Origin: a virus
IMG/VR virus record: IMGVR_UViG_3300042869_000303
Location: 1 to 58,215 of that record
DNA: 58,215 nt
Strand: one strand, 5' to 3'
Shown here: in pieces, positions 42,530-49,635 of the stretch
Layout of the letters: each line of letters opens with the position of its first letter
Numbering within the stretch: the stretch's first letter is position 1
Program-made: the position numbers and the translations under genes
Notes under the pieces: generated by a model
The model's database searches: none
The model's input: the letters and a program-made list of their open reading frames with translations, nothing else
Told to the model about the DNA's origin: nothing

Positions 42530-42721
42530 TTATAATTGTCCAACTTCAATACATATTTTTAACCCACATTCCCACGCATCGTTAAGGTCAGCATATGACT
42601 CTATGAGTGATTCGCTACCGTCATTGTGCATAACGTACAATTCAAATAGTCCTGATGAGAAAATTTCTTTTGATTTGTGGCTAACATCAAGCCATACAAA
42701 ACCATCTTTTGTTTGTATCAT
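42530..42721 (-). CDS. Hypothetical protein, 63 aa
   Basis: The 63-residue product (VWLDVSHKSKEIFSSGLFEL, DGSESLIESYADLNDAWECG) has an alpha/beta pattern. Terms such as LFELYVMHNDGSESLIES suggest a small domain binding a ligand or partner, without recognised family. The leader AAATAAAACTAAAACAAA precedes the ATG and belongs to a second A/C-rich leader type in this block. Confidence 0.5.
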   Translation of the reverse strand: MIQTKDGFVWLDVSHKSKEIFSSGLFELYVMHNDGSESLIESYADLNDAWECGLKICIEVGQL

Positions 42722-42737
42722 TTTGTTTTAGTTTTAT

Positions 42738-42890
42738 TTATTTACGAAATTTTGTGTAACCTGACCCTGCTGTTAGCATTCTTTTATTGCCATCGCACCC
42801 TTTACTATAGGTGGTGCAACTTTGTAACGATGCAAACAATAAGCCCAACAAGATGATGAGCATAAAGAATAGTTTAATTTTGTGTACCAT
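42738..42890 (-). CDS. 50-residue lipoprotein microgene
   Basis: The frame encodes MVHKIKLFFMLIILLGLLFA followed by SLQSC and a short polar tail ending GSGYTKFRK. A hydrophobic signal ends in L22-Q-S-C25, a lipobox with an unusual Gln at -2. The ATG is preceded by CTAAAATCAAATAAC, a form of the recurring leader. It would be an envelope lipoprotein, perhaps for superinfection exclusion, but this is speculation. It was below the usual length cut-off. Confidence 0.55.
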   Translation of the reverse strand: MVHKIKLFFMLIILLGLLFASLQSCTTYSKGCDGNKRMLTAGSGYTKFRK

Positions 42891-42908
42891 GTTATTTGAT
42901 TTTAGTTT

Positions 42909-43190
42909 TTAAATTGTTTGTAAACTTTTGTCGTATGCTATAACTTCATCCTCACCCATGTTCCACACTCTATCGCATTCAGCATACGTCTTGAAATAAT
43001 ATACTTCATCGAGCCTTCCACACATAAAAATTGGCTGACATTTCCCCTGATACATCATGTAACTTAATTCAATTCCTTCCATGACTATCCATGATTGGTC
43101 TTGTTCTTGTGCTGTATATTCAATTTTCATGTGAGGGCATTGCTTATAGTAAACTTTAAAAAGCGTCCTCATGTTTTTTTCTTTTTGCAT
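42909..43190 (-). CDS. Hypothetical protein, 93 aa
   Basis: The 93-residue product contains KVYYKQCPHMKIEYTAQEQD and a Cys/Met-rich middle (MMYQGKCQPIFMCGRLDEVY). No known motif is visible. The start at 43190 is supported by AATTAATCAAA directly before ATG; a second ATG lies six codons in. Function unknown. Confidence 0.5.
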   Translation of the reverse strand: MQKEKNMRTLFKVYYKQCPHMKIEYTAQEQDQSWIVMEGIELSYMMYQGKCQPIFMCGRLDEVYYFKTYAECDRVWNMGEDEVIAYDKSLQTI

Positions 43191-43202
43191 TTTGATTAAT
43201 TT

Positions 43203-43622
43203 TTATGGTTCTAAATAGGTATCATCATCTTCGTCTGTCTCATCGTCAATATCTTCAAAATCACTCTCGTCTAGCTTAAAAATATGCTCGTAGTATCGAT
43301 AGTTGTCTGCAACTTCCTCCGCTATTAGTACATAGTTTTCGTATAGGTCAATTTCTGTAACGTTTTTAAGACTTTCTAAATTACCATATCCGTTAAACCT
43401 TACATACTTATCCCAATGCCTATAATCGCCATAAGATACAGCACGAACGGCATCCGTAATACTGCTGAAATTTTCATCTAGGAAACTATCATCATTGTTG
43501 TATATCCTACCGTCAGGATAGTTTTGTTGTTCGCAAAATGTGTTGTTAAGTTCCAACATATCATCGCTGTCGAATGAATTAATCTCTTCAATAATTGCAT
43601 CTAAAAATTTGTCTCTGTTCAT
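43203..43622 (-). CDS. Very acidic protein, 139 aa, possible DNA mimic
   Basis: A frame from 43670 would overlap the peptidase gene; the ATG at 43622 (MNRDKFLDAIIEEINS), preceded by AAAACCAATCAAC, is preferred. The 139-residue product is strongly acidic, especially at its end (DFEDIDDETDEDDDTYLEP), with a conserved-looking DKYVRFNGYGNLESL segment. Acidic phage proteins of this size are often DNA mimics that block restriction enzymes, so an anti-defence role is possible. There is no match to a known anti-restriction motif. Confidence 0.55.
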   Translation of the reverse strand: MNRDKFLDAIIEEINSFDSDDMLELNNTFCEQQNYPDGRIYNNDDSFLDENFSSITDAVRAVSYGDYRHWDKYVRFNGYGNLESLKNVTEIDLYENYVLIAEEVADNYRYYEHIFKLDESDFEDIDDETDEDDDTYLEP

Positions 43623-43633
43623 GTTGATTGGTT

Positions 43634-44566
43634 TTAAAAGTTTATATAATCTTTGATACATTTCTCGCACATATCTATGCCATATTCAGGCACAAATTGT
43701 AGGCTGCTTTGCTCATTACAGCATTCACATAAAACATTCACCTTCTTTGATGATGAATAAAAATACTCTTCATCGTCAGCAAATATTTTGTCATAGCTTT
43801 TATGTAGGCTGCTTTTATGCTCCTTGTACTTGCATGGATAAGATCCGTTTCCTATGCTTTTTATTATGTCAATCACCATCTCTAGGCAATGAAACACATC
43901 GGCAATATTCACATACTCATCGAAGCAATGAGGGTTGTAATATCCGCAGCTAATATTTGCCATGCTGCACAATATACCTGACTGCTTCAGTGCCATTACA
44001 TCAGTCATCATGCCTACATTAAACGAATATCCGTAGCTTGAAATTATAGGAAAAACATCGTCTTGAAATTTAGTACTTGATAACTGCGCTCCACTTGCAT
44101 TCGTTATGAAATCTGTATTGCCTCGTCTATCGCATTGTAAAACAAAACTACAATCATCAAAAAATTCTTTGTTGGATGTATAACTACCTTCGCAGCCTAC
44201 CTCCTCATCCCTAAAAAACACTGCCTTTATATTGTCAAAACTTTCCAAACATTGCAGCGCAATAAAGATACCTACCTTGTCATCCCCTCCTATGCCCGTC
44301 TGTGACATTGTAACTGCATTGATTCCCGTTATGTTACCGTTCACCTCCACTGCCGTTAAATTCTCCTCAATGCTATGCACCGTGTCCATGTGAGATGCAA
44401 TACATGGATAGGTATCAGTCTTACCTTTGGTTGCATATATGCAGCCATTGTAGGTATAATAATTGCAGCCTATCGAATTTAATTGCCTTATAATGTAGGC
44501 AAACATTCTGAATTGATTATAACTTTCACTTTGTATGCTCAATACTTCCTTTAATTTGTTCTTCAT
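43634..44566 (-). CDS. M20-type metallopeptidase with C-terminal zinc ribbon
   Basis: The 310-residue protein has the M20/PepT pattern: ASHMDTVHS with H59 and D61, TGIGGDDKVGI with D95/D96 as bridging Asp, FFRDEEVGCEGS with the catalytic Glu pair E121/E122, QCDRRGNTD with D146, and a later NPHCFDEYVN histidine. Unlike ordinary family members, it lacks most of the dimerisation domain (usual length near 400) and ends in a four-cysteine ribbon (CECCNEQ ... CEKC, about 280-302). Secretion signals are absent, so it acts in the host cytoplasm. Substrate unknown; peptide supply or removal of a peptide signal is possible. Confidence 0.72.
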   Translation of the reverse strand: MKNKLKEVLSIQSESYNQFRMFAYIIRQLNSIGCNYYTYNGCIYATKGKTDTYPCIASHMDTVHSIEENLTAVEVNGNITGINAVTMSQTGIGGDDKVGIFIALQCLESFDNIKAVFFRDEEVGCEGSYTSNKEFFDDCSFVLQCDRRGNTDFITNASGAQLSSTKFQDDVFPIISSYGYSFNVGMMTDVMALKQSGILCSMANISCGYYNPHCFDEYVNIADVFHCLEMVIDIIKSIGNGSYPCKYKEHKSSLHKSYDKIFADDEEYFYSSSKKVNVLCECCNEQSSLQFVPEYGIDMCEKCIKDYINF

Positions 44567-44587
44567 CTTTTAGTTTTTAGGGTTTTA

Positions 44588-45889
44588 TTAATTTGTTTCT
44601 TCATCTGTATCATCATTCTTTATACAATATTCACCGTCTATAAATACAATCTTGTCGCTGTCAGGATGATAATAGTTTCCTTCAACTTTTACTGCATCAC
44701 TTTGCAAAATATATTCATCGTCATCTTCGCAAAAAACACAATCTTCAGTTAAATAGTATTCACCATCTCTTTCACAAAAATAACAGTCATCATGTAGCTG
44801 CCATTCGTCATTAACTAATACAATTTCACCTCCTTCTATAGTGTACCAATTACCGTTAACTCTTGCGATGTTTTCATCGTCCTCATGATACCATTCACTA
44901 TTAACATTCACACAATTATCAATGTGGCAATACCTTCCCCTATATCTGCGCTCCCCTTCTTCAATGTATATTGCATCTTCAGAATCAATATAACAATCGT
45001 TTATCTCGTCGTAGCTTCTCGTCTCGTCTCCTTCTCTGCTTCCTCCCGTATCATTGTAGCAATATATACCATCTCCTGAATAATTGCATAAAAAACCATC
45101 TCCGCCATATTGGAAGGTATCTATATACGGATAATAGTCATGCTCCGTATCAGTATGTACAATGAACTTCCTCACCACTTGCTCACCTTCAGGATTTACA
45201 AAATTTGTCTTGTAGTCAAAACTTTTATATTCTACTTTGCGCCAATATCCGTTATCTTTTGCGAATGTTAAAAATTTATCATATTGCCAATCTTGCGCTA
45301 CATATATTCTGTCTAATAAATTTATGTCTCCTTCTAATTTCCACAACAATGACCTACCACACAATTCACCCTCATTGTTTTTCAGGGTTAAAATTTGCAA
45401 ACTTTTGCAGTCCCTATAAATGTCAAGATATCTGCTATCACCGTTCATGCAACTGCTGTTTAATGATGCGCTTCCCTCCGCTCGTTTCATATCATAAACG
45501 TATGGTATTTTGGTTGACGGCAAAAGTTCAAAACTATATCCGTCATCATTGAAATTTGCTTTGTAGGCATTGGTGAAACATTCGAAATCTGCATCTTTAA
45601 AGTATGAAGCAAATTTTGCGCTGAATAGCTTTTTAATTACTTTACTAGGTTTGCCGTTCTGCCGTCCTTCTTTGCTCCATTCTCCGCTGTCATTGTATAT
45701 ACATTCCTTGCCTGAAGGTAGGTAGCTTATTGTGCCATCTTTCCTGAATGTTATATAATCAACATAATTTGCATTTATGCACAGTGGCGTATAACGTTTG
45801 AAATTTAGCCTATATAATACATTGGCAATTTTACAATCTGAATTTTTAAGAAATTCAATAAATGATGTGGAATAAATTACTTTTTGCAT
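44588..45889 (-). CDS. Tandem-repeat accessory protein, 433 aa
   Basis: The 433-residue product has a mixed N-terminal domain (about 1-290, including ASLNSSCMNGDSRYLDIYRD and CGRSLLWKLEGDINLLDRIY), a pattern I recall from phage proteins of unknown function. The last ~125 residues are about seven acidic, aromatic repeats of about 15-17 residues, each like V-x-(G/D)-x-W/Y-Y-x-x-(E/D)-(D/G)-x-x-(V/I). Several repeats carry cysteines (CYFCERDGEYYLTEDCVF). They could bind a metal or a partner protein. The leader CAAATCAAATTAACCATC precedes the ATG. Confidence 0.65.
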   Translation of the reverse strand: MQKVIYSTSFIEFLKNSDCKIANVLYRLNFKRYTPLCINANYVDYITFRKDGTISYLPSGKECIYNDSGEWSKEGRQNGKPSKVIKKLFSAKFASYFKDADFECFTNAYKANFNDDGYSFELLPSTKIPYVYDMKRAEGSASLNSSCMNGDSRYLDIYRDCKSLQILTLKNNEGELCGRSLLWKLEGDINLLDRIYVAQDWQYDKFLTFAKDNGYWRKVEYKSFDYKTNFVNPEGEQVVRKFIVHTDTEHDYYPYIDTFQYGGDGFLCNYSGDGIYCYNDTGGSREGDETRSYDEINDCYIDSEDAIYIEEGERRYRGRYCHIDNCVNVNSEWYHEDDENIARVNGNWYTIEGGEIVLVNDEWQLHDDCYFCERDGEYYLTEDCVFCEDDDEYILQSDAVKVEGNYYHPDSDKIVFIDGEYCIKNDDTDEETN

Positions 45890-45925
45890 GATGGTTAATT
45901 TGATTTGAATGAATAAATGAATGAA

Positions 45926-46216
45926 TTAAAAATATTTATATGCAATTACCGCTTCTGTATTGCATCTGCTTAATGTTAAACAATAGCCTGAAAAGTAAGA
46001 ATCTGAAAAAACGCCATGCGTAAAATTGTTTCCGTACGTTCTTAAAAATAAAGACATTGGCAATGCTTCATCTTTACCCTTAAATTTACTTATCACGTAA
46101 AGGTCTCCTTCCGCTTGTTCGTACGTGAGGCAGTATATGTTAACTGCATCTTCCTTTTGTTCGTCCGAAAGGTCAAAATAATTTAATACTTTGCTTCTGT
46201 TGTAATTTCTAGTCAT
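45926..46216 (-). CDS. Hypothetical protein, 96 aa
   Basis: The 96-residue product contains NYFDLSDEQKEDAVNIYCLT and ALPMSLFLRTYGNNF, with no recognised domain. The YFDLSDEQK opening is seen in small phage proteins of unknown function. Its start lies within the end of the upstream gene (8-base overlap), making the two translationally coupled. Confidence 0.5.
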   Translation of the reverse strand: MTRNYNRSKVLNYFDLSDEQKEDAVNIYCLTYEQAEGDLYVISKFKGKDEALPMSLFLRTYGNNFTHGVFSDSYFSGYCLTLSRCNTEAVIAYKYF

Positions 46217-46526
46217 GGTTTTTAGCTATTAATTGTTTAAATGATTTCAATATAATGTTCAAAGTATATAATAAATGCTTTTTGCAGTATTCATCACCGA
46301 AATTTGAATCTTTATTCACATTGTATCTTTCTTTCTTGTCAATAAATGAATAATAGTTGATATCACTTTCGATGGTAACAAACTGATTCTTTACCCTTAT
46401 CGGCTTTATCACTACATAGTAAGGGAAAGTTGTACCTGCATATGTCATTGGATAATCTCCCAATTCGTTAACCGTTTCAATCAATGAATTAATTTCGTTA
46501 ATCTTGTTTAAAATTGCTTTTGTCAT
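46209..46526 (-). CDS. Hypothetical protein, 105 aa; first gene of the leftward block
   Basis: The frame opens at 46571, but the ATG at 46526 (MTKAILNKINEINSLIETVN) is preferred because the extension is A/T-rich and lacks codon bias. The product is helical at first, then a beta-rich part (TTFPYYVVIKPIRVKNQFVT) and a basic helical end. It is unknown. It is the first leftward gene beside the DnaA-box region, so it is expected to be among the earliest transcribed. Confidence 0.5.
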   Translation of the reverse strand: MTKAILNKINEINSLIETVNELGDYPMTYAGTTFPYYVVIKPIRVKNQFVTIESDINYYSFIDKKERYNVNKDSNFGDEYCKKHLLYTLNIILKSFKQLIAKNHD

Positions 46527-46603
46527 ATTATTTATTTTTAAATGCTTAAAATTCGTTTGTTCGTCGTTCAATTATTCCACAATACTACATTAAAGAAAAA
46601 ACA

Positions 46604-46650
46604 TTATCCAAATAACTTTATCCACATTTACAAAAAAATTATGTTGATAA
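46604..46650. other. Candidate replication origin with DnaA boxes
   Basis: TTATCCACA at 46618-46626 is an exact match to the strong E. coli-type DnaA box. TTATCCAAA (46604-46612) and, on the reverse strand, TTATCAACA (46650-46642) each differ from it by one base. All three lie within 47 bases in the divergent gap, beside an A/T-rich stretch (46672-46715, with AATAATTTAAAAAATTTATT) that could unwind. The phage encodes two DnaA domain IV-like proteins. Origin function is inferred. Confidence 0.6.
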
Positions 46651-46759
46651 CCTCTGAAACGTATCAGCAGCAAGGGTTGTAGAAGATGAAAATAATTTAA
46701 AAAATTTATTGAGATTCAAAGCGAAGGGAGGGAAAGCAGACCCTGAAGGCACTTTACTT

Positions 46760-46834
46760 GTCTAACTTTATTTGTTAGACTCGTCTAACTTTGGCGCAAA
46801 ATAATTGTTAGATTGATCTAACTTTATTTGCTAG
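46760..46834. repeat. Palindromic operator-like repeats (GTTAGAC half-sites)
   Basis: GTTAGAC-TC-GTCTAAC (46774-46789) and GTTAGAT-TG-ATCTAAC (46807-46822) are two perfect 7-base inverted repeats with 2-base spacers, 33 bases apart. An extra GTCTAAC (46760-46766) faces the first palindrome across TTTATTT, and a degenerate CTAG half-site follows the second. The arrangement looks like binding sites for a dimeric regulator in the control region between leftward and rightward genes. Confidence 0.75.
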
Positions 46835-46852
46835 GCGCTTACTTTGCGCAGT

Positions 46853-46903
46853 CTATCTAAAGTTTAACTTCAGGTAGCTATCTAAAGTTTAACTTTAGGT
46901 AGC
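46853..46903. repeat. Two tandem 26-base palindromic direct repeats
   Basis: Two copies starting CTATCTAAAGTTTAACTT (46853-46878 and 46878-46903) differ at one base and abut with a shared C, giving a 25-base period. Each copy is itself a near-palindrome: CTATCTAAAGT and ACTTTAGGTAG around TTA, with 10 of 11 standard pairs in copy two. They are distinct from the GTTAGAC sites, and could be a second operator or an origin iteron. Confidence 0.75.
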
Positions 46904-47181
46904 GCAATGGAATATACTTTTAAATTCATGTTGCAAATGTTTGAGGGTAGGGCGGACTGCAAACGTATGGACGGAATGCATGGGTAATGACGGCAAACGG
47001 ACGGGAGTAATACCACTGCATTATCTTGCAGCTATGCAGCCATGCCATGACCATGGAAACGCCAAAAATATGGACGGGAATTTTTGAAAGCGCACCCCCA
47101 CCCCCTGAAAATATTTTCGTTTTCGTTTTCGTCCGGTTCATCATAAATCCTGTTAGAATCCCCACAGTGAGAATATTTCAT
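46904..47181. other. Non-coding part of the divergent region
   Basis: No supported gene is seen in this ~280-base stretch. It is GC-richer than its flanks, has several (A/T)GGACGG words (for example near 46969, 46997 and 47074), a CTGCA/TGCAG inverted repeat near 47017-47032 and a run of three TTTTCG-like units near 47115. It may belong to the origin or to regulation of the rightward genes. Confidence 0.4.
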
Positions 47182-47189
47182 TATATTTG
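47182..47189 (+). promoter_or_regulatory. Bacteroidota-type -7 promoter element
   Basis: TATATTTG matches TAnnTTTG and lies 19 bases before the ATG at 47208. It is the first rightward promoter seen after the divergent control region. A -33 TTTG is not evident at the standard spacing. Confidence 0.6.
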
Positions 47190-47207
47190 TGTACTAAAAA
47201 CACCAAT

Positions 47208-47435
47208 ATGGCAAACAAGAAACTTGACTTAAGAAACAGTATTTATCAGCAGCAGGGTTCGGGATATGGTTTAACCCAAAAGAATGGTATGTTGATTAAC
47301 AATGCTCCTGATAGTCGTACCGGCATTCAGCAGCTTTGCGAAACCAAGAAAATGATGAAGCGTTCTGAGAAGATATCTACTTATTCGGAGGCTATCGCAA
47401 TGGGTAATTCCATGAGTGATTGTGGGTGCGATTAA
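47208..47435 (+). CDS. Small hypothetical protein, 75 aa
   Basis: The ATG at 47208 (MANKKLDLRNSIYQQQGSGY) is preferred over one seven codons upstream, since it follows the promoter at a normal distance and begins as many phage proteins do. The 75-residue product has polar helices (CETKKMMKRSEKISTYSEAI) and ends NSMSDCGCD. A similar DDCGC end region occurs in the 60-residue protein at 52353. It forms a one-gene unit between a promoter and a terminator and is likely well expressed. Function unknown. Confidence 0.6.
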   Translation: MANKKLDLRNSIYQQQGSGYGLTQKNGMLINNAPDSRTGIQQLCETKKMMKRSEKISTYSEAIAMGNSMSDCGCD

Positions 47436-47465
47436 AATTTTTCTACATTTCGAGCGTTTTGGTTT

Positions 47466-47497
47466 AAGAGGTCTATTTCTATAGACTTCTTTTTTTT
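47466..47497 (+). terminator. Intrinsic terminator
   Basis: AAGAGGTCTAT and ATAGACTTCTT pair over 11 bases (one G-U) with a TTCT loop, followed by T residues. It ends the 75-residue gene's transcript. Confidence 0.85.
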
Positions 47498-47585
47498 GTA
47501 TTATTCCTAATTATCGACATTTTAATGTTAGTTTTTATGTCGTTTTTAGAGAGATAACTAATTAATAATCAATAGTAGTGTCGAA

Positions 47586-47677
47586 AATGTCAATTTTAAA
47601 GTCAAATTTTAATGGGGGATTTTTAGAAGAAGAAGAAGAAGAGAGAGAGAGAGTAGGGAAAATTTTAAATTGACATT
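47586..47677. repeat. Inverted repeat flanking a GA-rich microsatellite, upstream of groEL
   Basis: AATGTCAATTT (47586-47596) and AAATTGACATT (47667-47677) are perfect 11-base inverted copies, separated by ~70 bases that include a GAA/GA microsatellite (about 47626-47654). The right arm ends ~18 bases before the -33 TTTG of the groEL promoter, so this could be a regulatory site or DNA-looping element. Nothing coding is seen between 47436 and 47750. Confidence 0.6.
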
Positions 47678-47695
47678 CCGGTATTTGACTAAAAA

Positions 47696-47726
47696 TTTGT
47701 TTGTGTGTTTTATTGGTTTATATTTG
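47696..47726 (+). promoter_or_regulatory. groEL promoter, TTTG-N19-TATATTTG
   Basis: TTTG (47696-47699) and TATATTTG (47719-47726) are separated by exactly 19 bases, the full Bacteroidota -33/-7 pattern. The groEL start lies 24 bases beyond. This is the best rightward promoter in the window. Confidence 0.8.
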
Positions 47727-47750
47727 CGTTACAATCAAATCAACTTGAAT

Positions 47751-49367
47751 ATGAACAACGAAGTTTACTCTCCCAAAGATTTGCAGTTTGGCGAGGACGG
47801 AAGGAAGAGACTTATTGAGGGTGTAATGAAAATGTCAAAGGCTGTAGGCAGCACCTTGGGTCCAAGTGGCAACACTGTCTTAATTGAATCTCCCAATCAC
47901 ACACATGGAATTACTGTTACCAAGGATGGTGTAACTGTTGCTAAGGCGATGGACTTGCTTGACCCGGTGGAGAACCTTGCGGTTAAGATGATGAAGGAGG
48001 CTGCGGAGAAGACGGCAACGAGTGCCGGTGATGGTACGACTACTGCTATTGTATTGACCGAGGCATTGGTGCTTGCAGGATTGAACTTGATAAAGGATGG
48101 TGAGGTTAACAGGACAGAGGTGTTGAGACATATGGTGGAGATAACTGACGAGGTAGTGGAGAAGTTAAAGGCGAGAAGCAAGAAGGTGTCAAATAAGACC
48201 ATTGTGGACGTGGCTACTATTTCAGCGAACAATGACAAGAGCATTGGGAAGATTATCTCTGAGGTGTACAAGGACGTTGGCAAGAACGGTATTGTGACGG
48301 TTGAGAAGTCACAGTCGCATGAGACGTATGCTGAGACGACCATGGGCTTAAAGATTGACCGTGGGTATCTTTCACCGTTGTTTATTAACGACCAAAAGAA
48401 GGACGAGTGTGTTTTTGAGGATGTTATGGTCTTGGTAGCAGATATTGAGATAGCGAATATTCTTCAGATTGAAAACGTATTGAAACCAATTATAAGCGAG
48501 GGGAAGAGGTTGTTGATTATCTCTCCTTGCAATGCGAATGTGATAAACACGTTGGCGGCAAATGTGATGAAGGGCAACTTGAAGGTTGTTGCTGTTCCGC
48601 CTCCGGCATTTGGGTACAAGCAGAACGAGCTGATGCAAGACATTGCACTTAGTGTTGGTGCCACGTACTTCAGTGAGAAGACGGGTGACGACTTGAGCCA
48701 CATCAACTATGCTGACTTGGGGCATGCTGCCAAGGTTATTGTGAGCAAGGACAAGACGGTGATACTGAAGTCGGGGTTGAAGATTAAGCAGGAGGAGATT
48801 AACGAGAGGGTTGAGCAGTTGTGGCAGGCACATGCTGACGCAAGGTTAAAGTCAGTTAAGGACTACTTGCTTGAGCGTATTGCGTCATTGACGGGTGGCA
48901 TTGGTGTAATCTTCGTTGGTGGCAACACTGACTTGGAGCAGAAGGAGTTGTACGACAGGGTTGATGACGCTGTTTGTGCGGTTCGGTCAGCTTTAGAGGA
49001 GGGCATACTACCGGGAGCAGGGAAGGCTTTGTATGAGCTTGGCTTTGAGATATTCCAAGCTGCTGAGCATAGGAGCAATGAGCTAAACGTAGCGAGGGCT
49101 ATCATGTCGAACGCATTGTCTACACCACTGAGAACTATTCTAAATAATGCCGGAATAGAGCCCGTTGATGTTTATGAGTTGGGTATTGACGTGAGCGGTC
49201 ATGGTTACAACCTGAAGACGGGTGAGTTTGGCGACTTGATTAAGATGGGTGTTATTGACCCGTTGAAGGTTACGAGGAGCGCACTTCAAAATGCGGTGAG
49301 TGTAGCTGTCACCATACTTAGCACAAATGCAATCATCACCATGGCTCGTACTTACGAGGCAAAATAA
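47751..49367 (+). CDS. groEL: Phage GroEL-like chaperonin, 538 aa
   Basis: The true start is the ATG at 47751 (MNNEVYSPKDLQFGEDG), behind a promoter and the leader CAATCAAATCAACTTGAAT; an upstream in-frame start at 47670 lies before the promoter. The product aligns with GroEL throughout: LGPSGNTVLI (nucleotide-binding), ITKDG-like VTKDGVTVAK, AGDGTTTAIVL (93-98 GDGTTT), and GGIGVIFVGG followed by RVDDAVCAVRSALEEG (D405/D406, equivalent to the ATP-hydrolysis Asp). It ends MARTYEAK and lacks the GGM tail. The ring should fold phage virion proteins with the adjacent GroES. Codons ending in G or C are more frequent than in neighbouring genes. Confidence 0.93.
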   Translation: MNNEVYSPKDLQFGEDGRKRLIEGVMKMSKAVGSTLGPSGNTVLIESPNHTHGITVTKDGVTVAKAMDLLDPVENLAVKMMKEAAEKTATSAGDGTTTAIVLTEALVLAGLNLIKDGEVNRTEVLRHMVEITDEVVEKLKARSKKVSNKTIVDVATISANNDKSIGKIISEVYKDVGKNGIVTVEKSQSHETYAETTMGLKIDRGYLSPLFINDQKKDECVFEDVMVLVADIEIANILQIENVLKPIISEGKRLLIISPCNANVINTLAANVMKGNLKVVAVPPPAFGYKQNELMQDIALSVGATYFSEKTGDDLSHINYADLGHAAKVIVSKDKTVILKSGLKIKQEEINERVEQLWQAHADARLKSVKDYLLERIASLTGGIGVIFVGGNTDLEQKELYDRVDDAVCAVRSALEEGILPGAGKALYELGFEIFQAAEHRSNELNVARAIMSNALSTPLRTILNNAGIEPVDVYELGIDVSGHGYNLKTGEFGDLIKMGVIDPLKVTRSALQNAVSVAVTILSTNAIITMARTYEAK

Positions 49368-49377
49368 ACTTTAATAG

Positions 49378-49635
49378 ATGAAACCAATTGGTAAATACCT
49401 TGTGATAAAGACGATTGACGAGGAGATAAAGACCCAATCAGGTCTGTTTCTGTCAGGCGAGGATGCTAACATGATGCGTTATAGGCGTGGTCTTGTTATC
49501 GAGCCGGGTACTGACGTGAGTACAATCAAGAAGGGTGACGACATCTACTACGACAAGAGCCATGGCTTCACCATGCTAATTAATGACGATCAGTACACGA
49601 TTATTCGGGAGGCTGATGTCGTTGTTGTCTTATAG
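49378..49635 (+). CDS. groES: Phage GroES-like co-chaperonin, 85 aa
   Basis: MKPIGKYLVIK matches the GroES opening, GLFLSGEDANMMR is the mobile loop region (hydrophobic GLFL in place of the usual GGIVL), then RRGLVIEPG, IKKGDDIYYDKSHG and YTIIREADVVVVL align with the closing GroES strands. At 85 residues it is slightly shorter than the bacterial ~97. The 10-base gap behind groEL reverses the usual cellular groES-groEL order. Its last 35 bases overlap the convergent winged-helix gene. Confidence 0.9.
   Translation: MKPIGKYLVIKTIDEEIKTQSGLFLSGEDANMMRYRRGLVIEPGTDVSTIKKGDDIYYDKSHGFTMLINDDQYTIIREADVVVVL

Noticed and set aside
46926-47165. 79-residue minus-strand frame and 68-residue plus-strand frame in the divergent region
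   Set aside because: Both cross repeats and have unlikely composition, with no leader motif; the plus frame conflicts with the promoter and start of the gene at 47208.
47626-47656. Possible CRISPR or other repeat array at GAA/GA run
   Set aside because: It is a simple microsatellite without spaced repeats. No CRISPR array was seen in the window.
47670-47750. Extended groEL start 27 codons upstream
   Set aside because: The extension precedes and contains the promoter, and the GroEL alignment begins at 47751.
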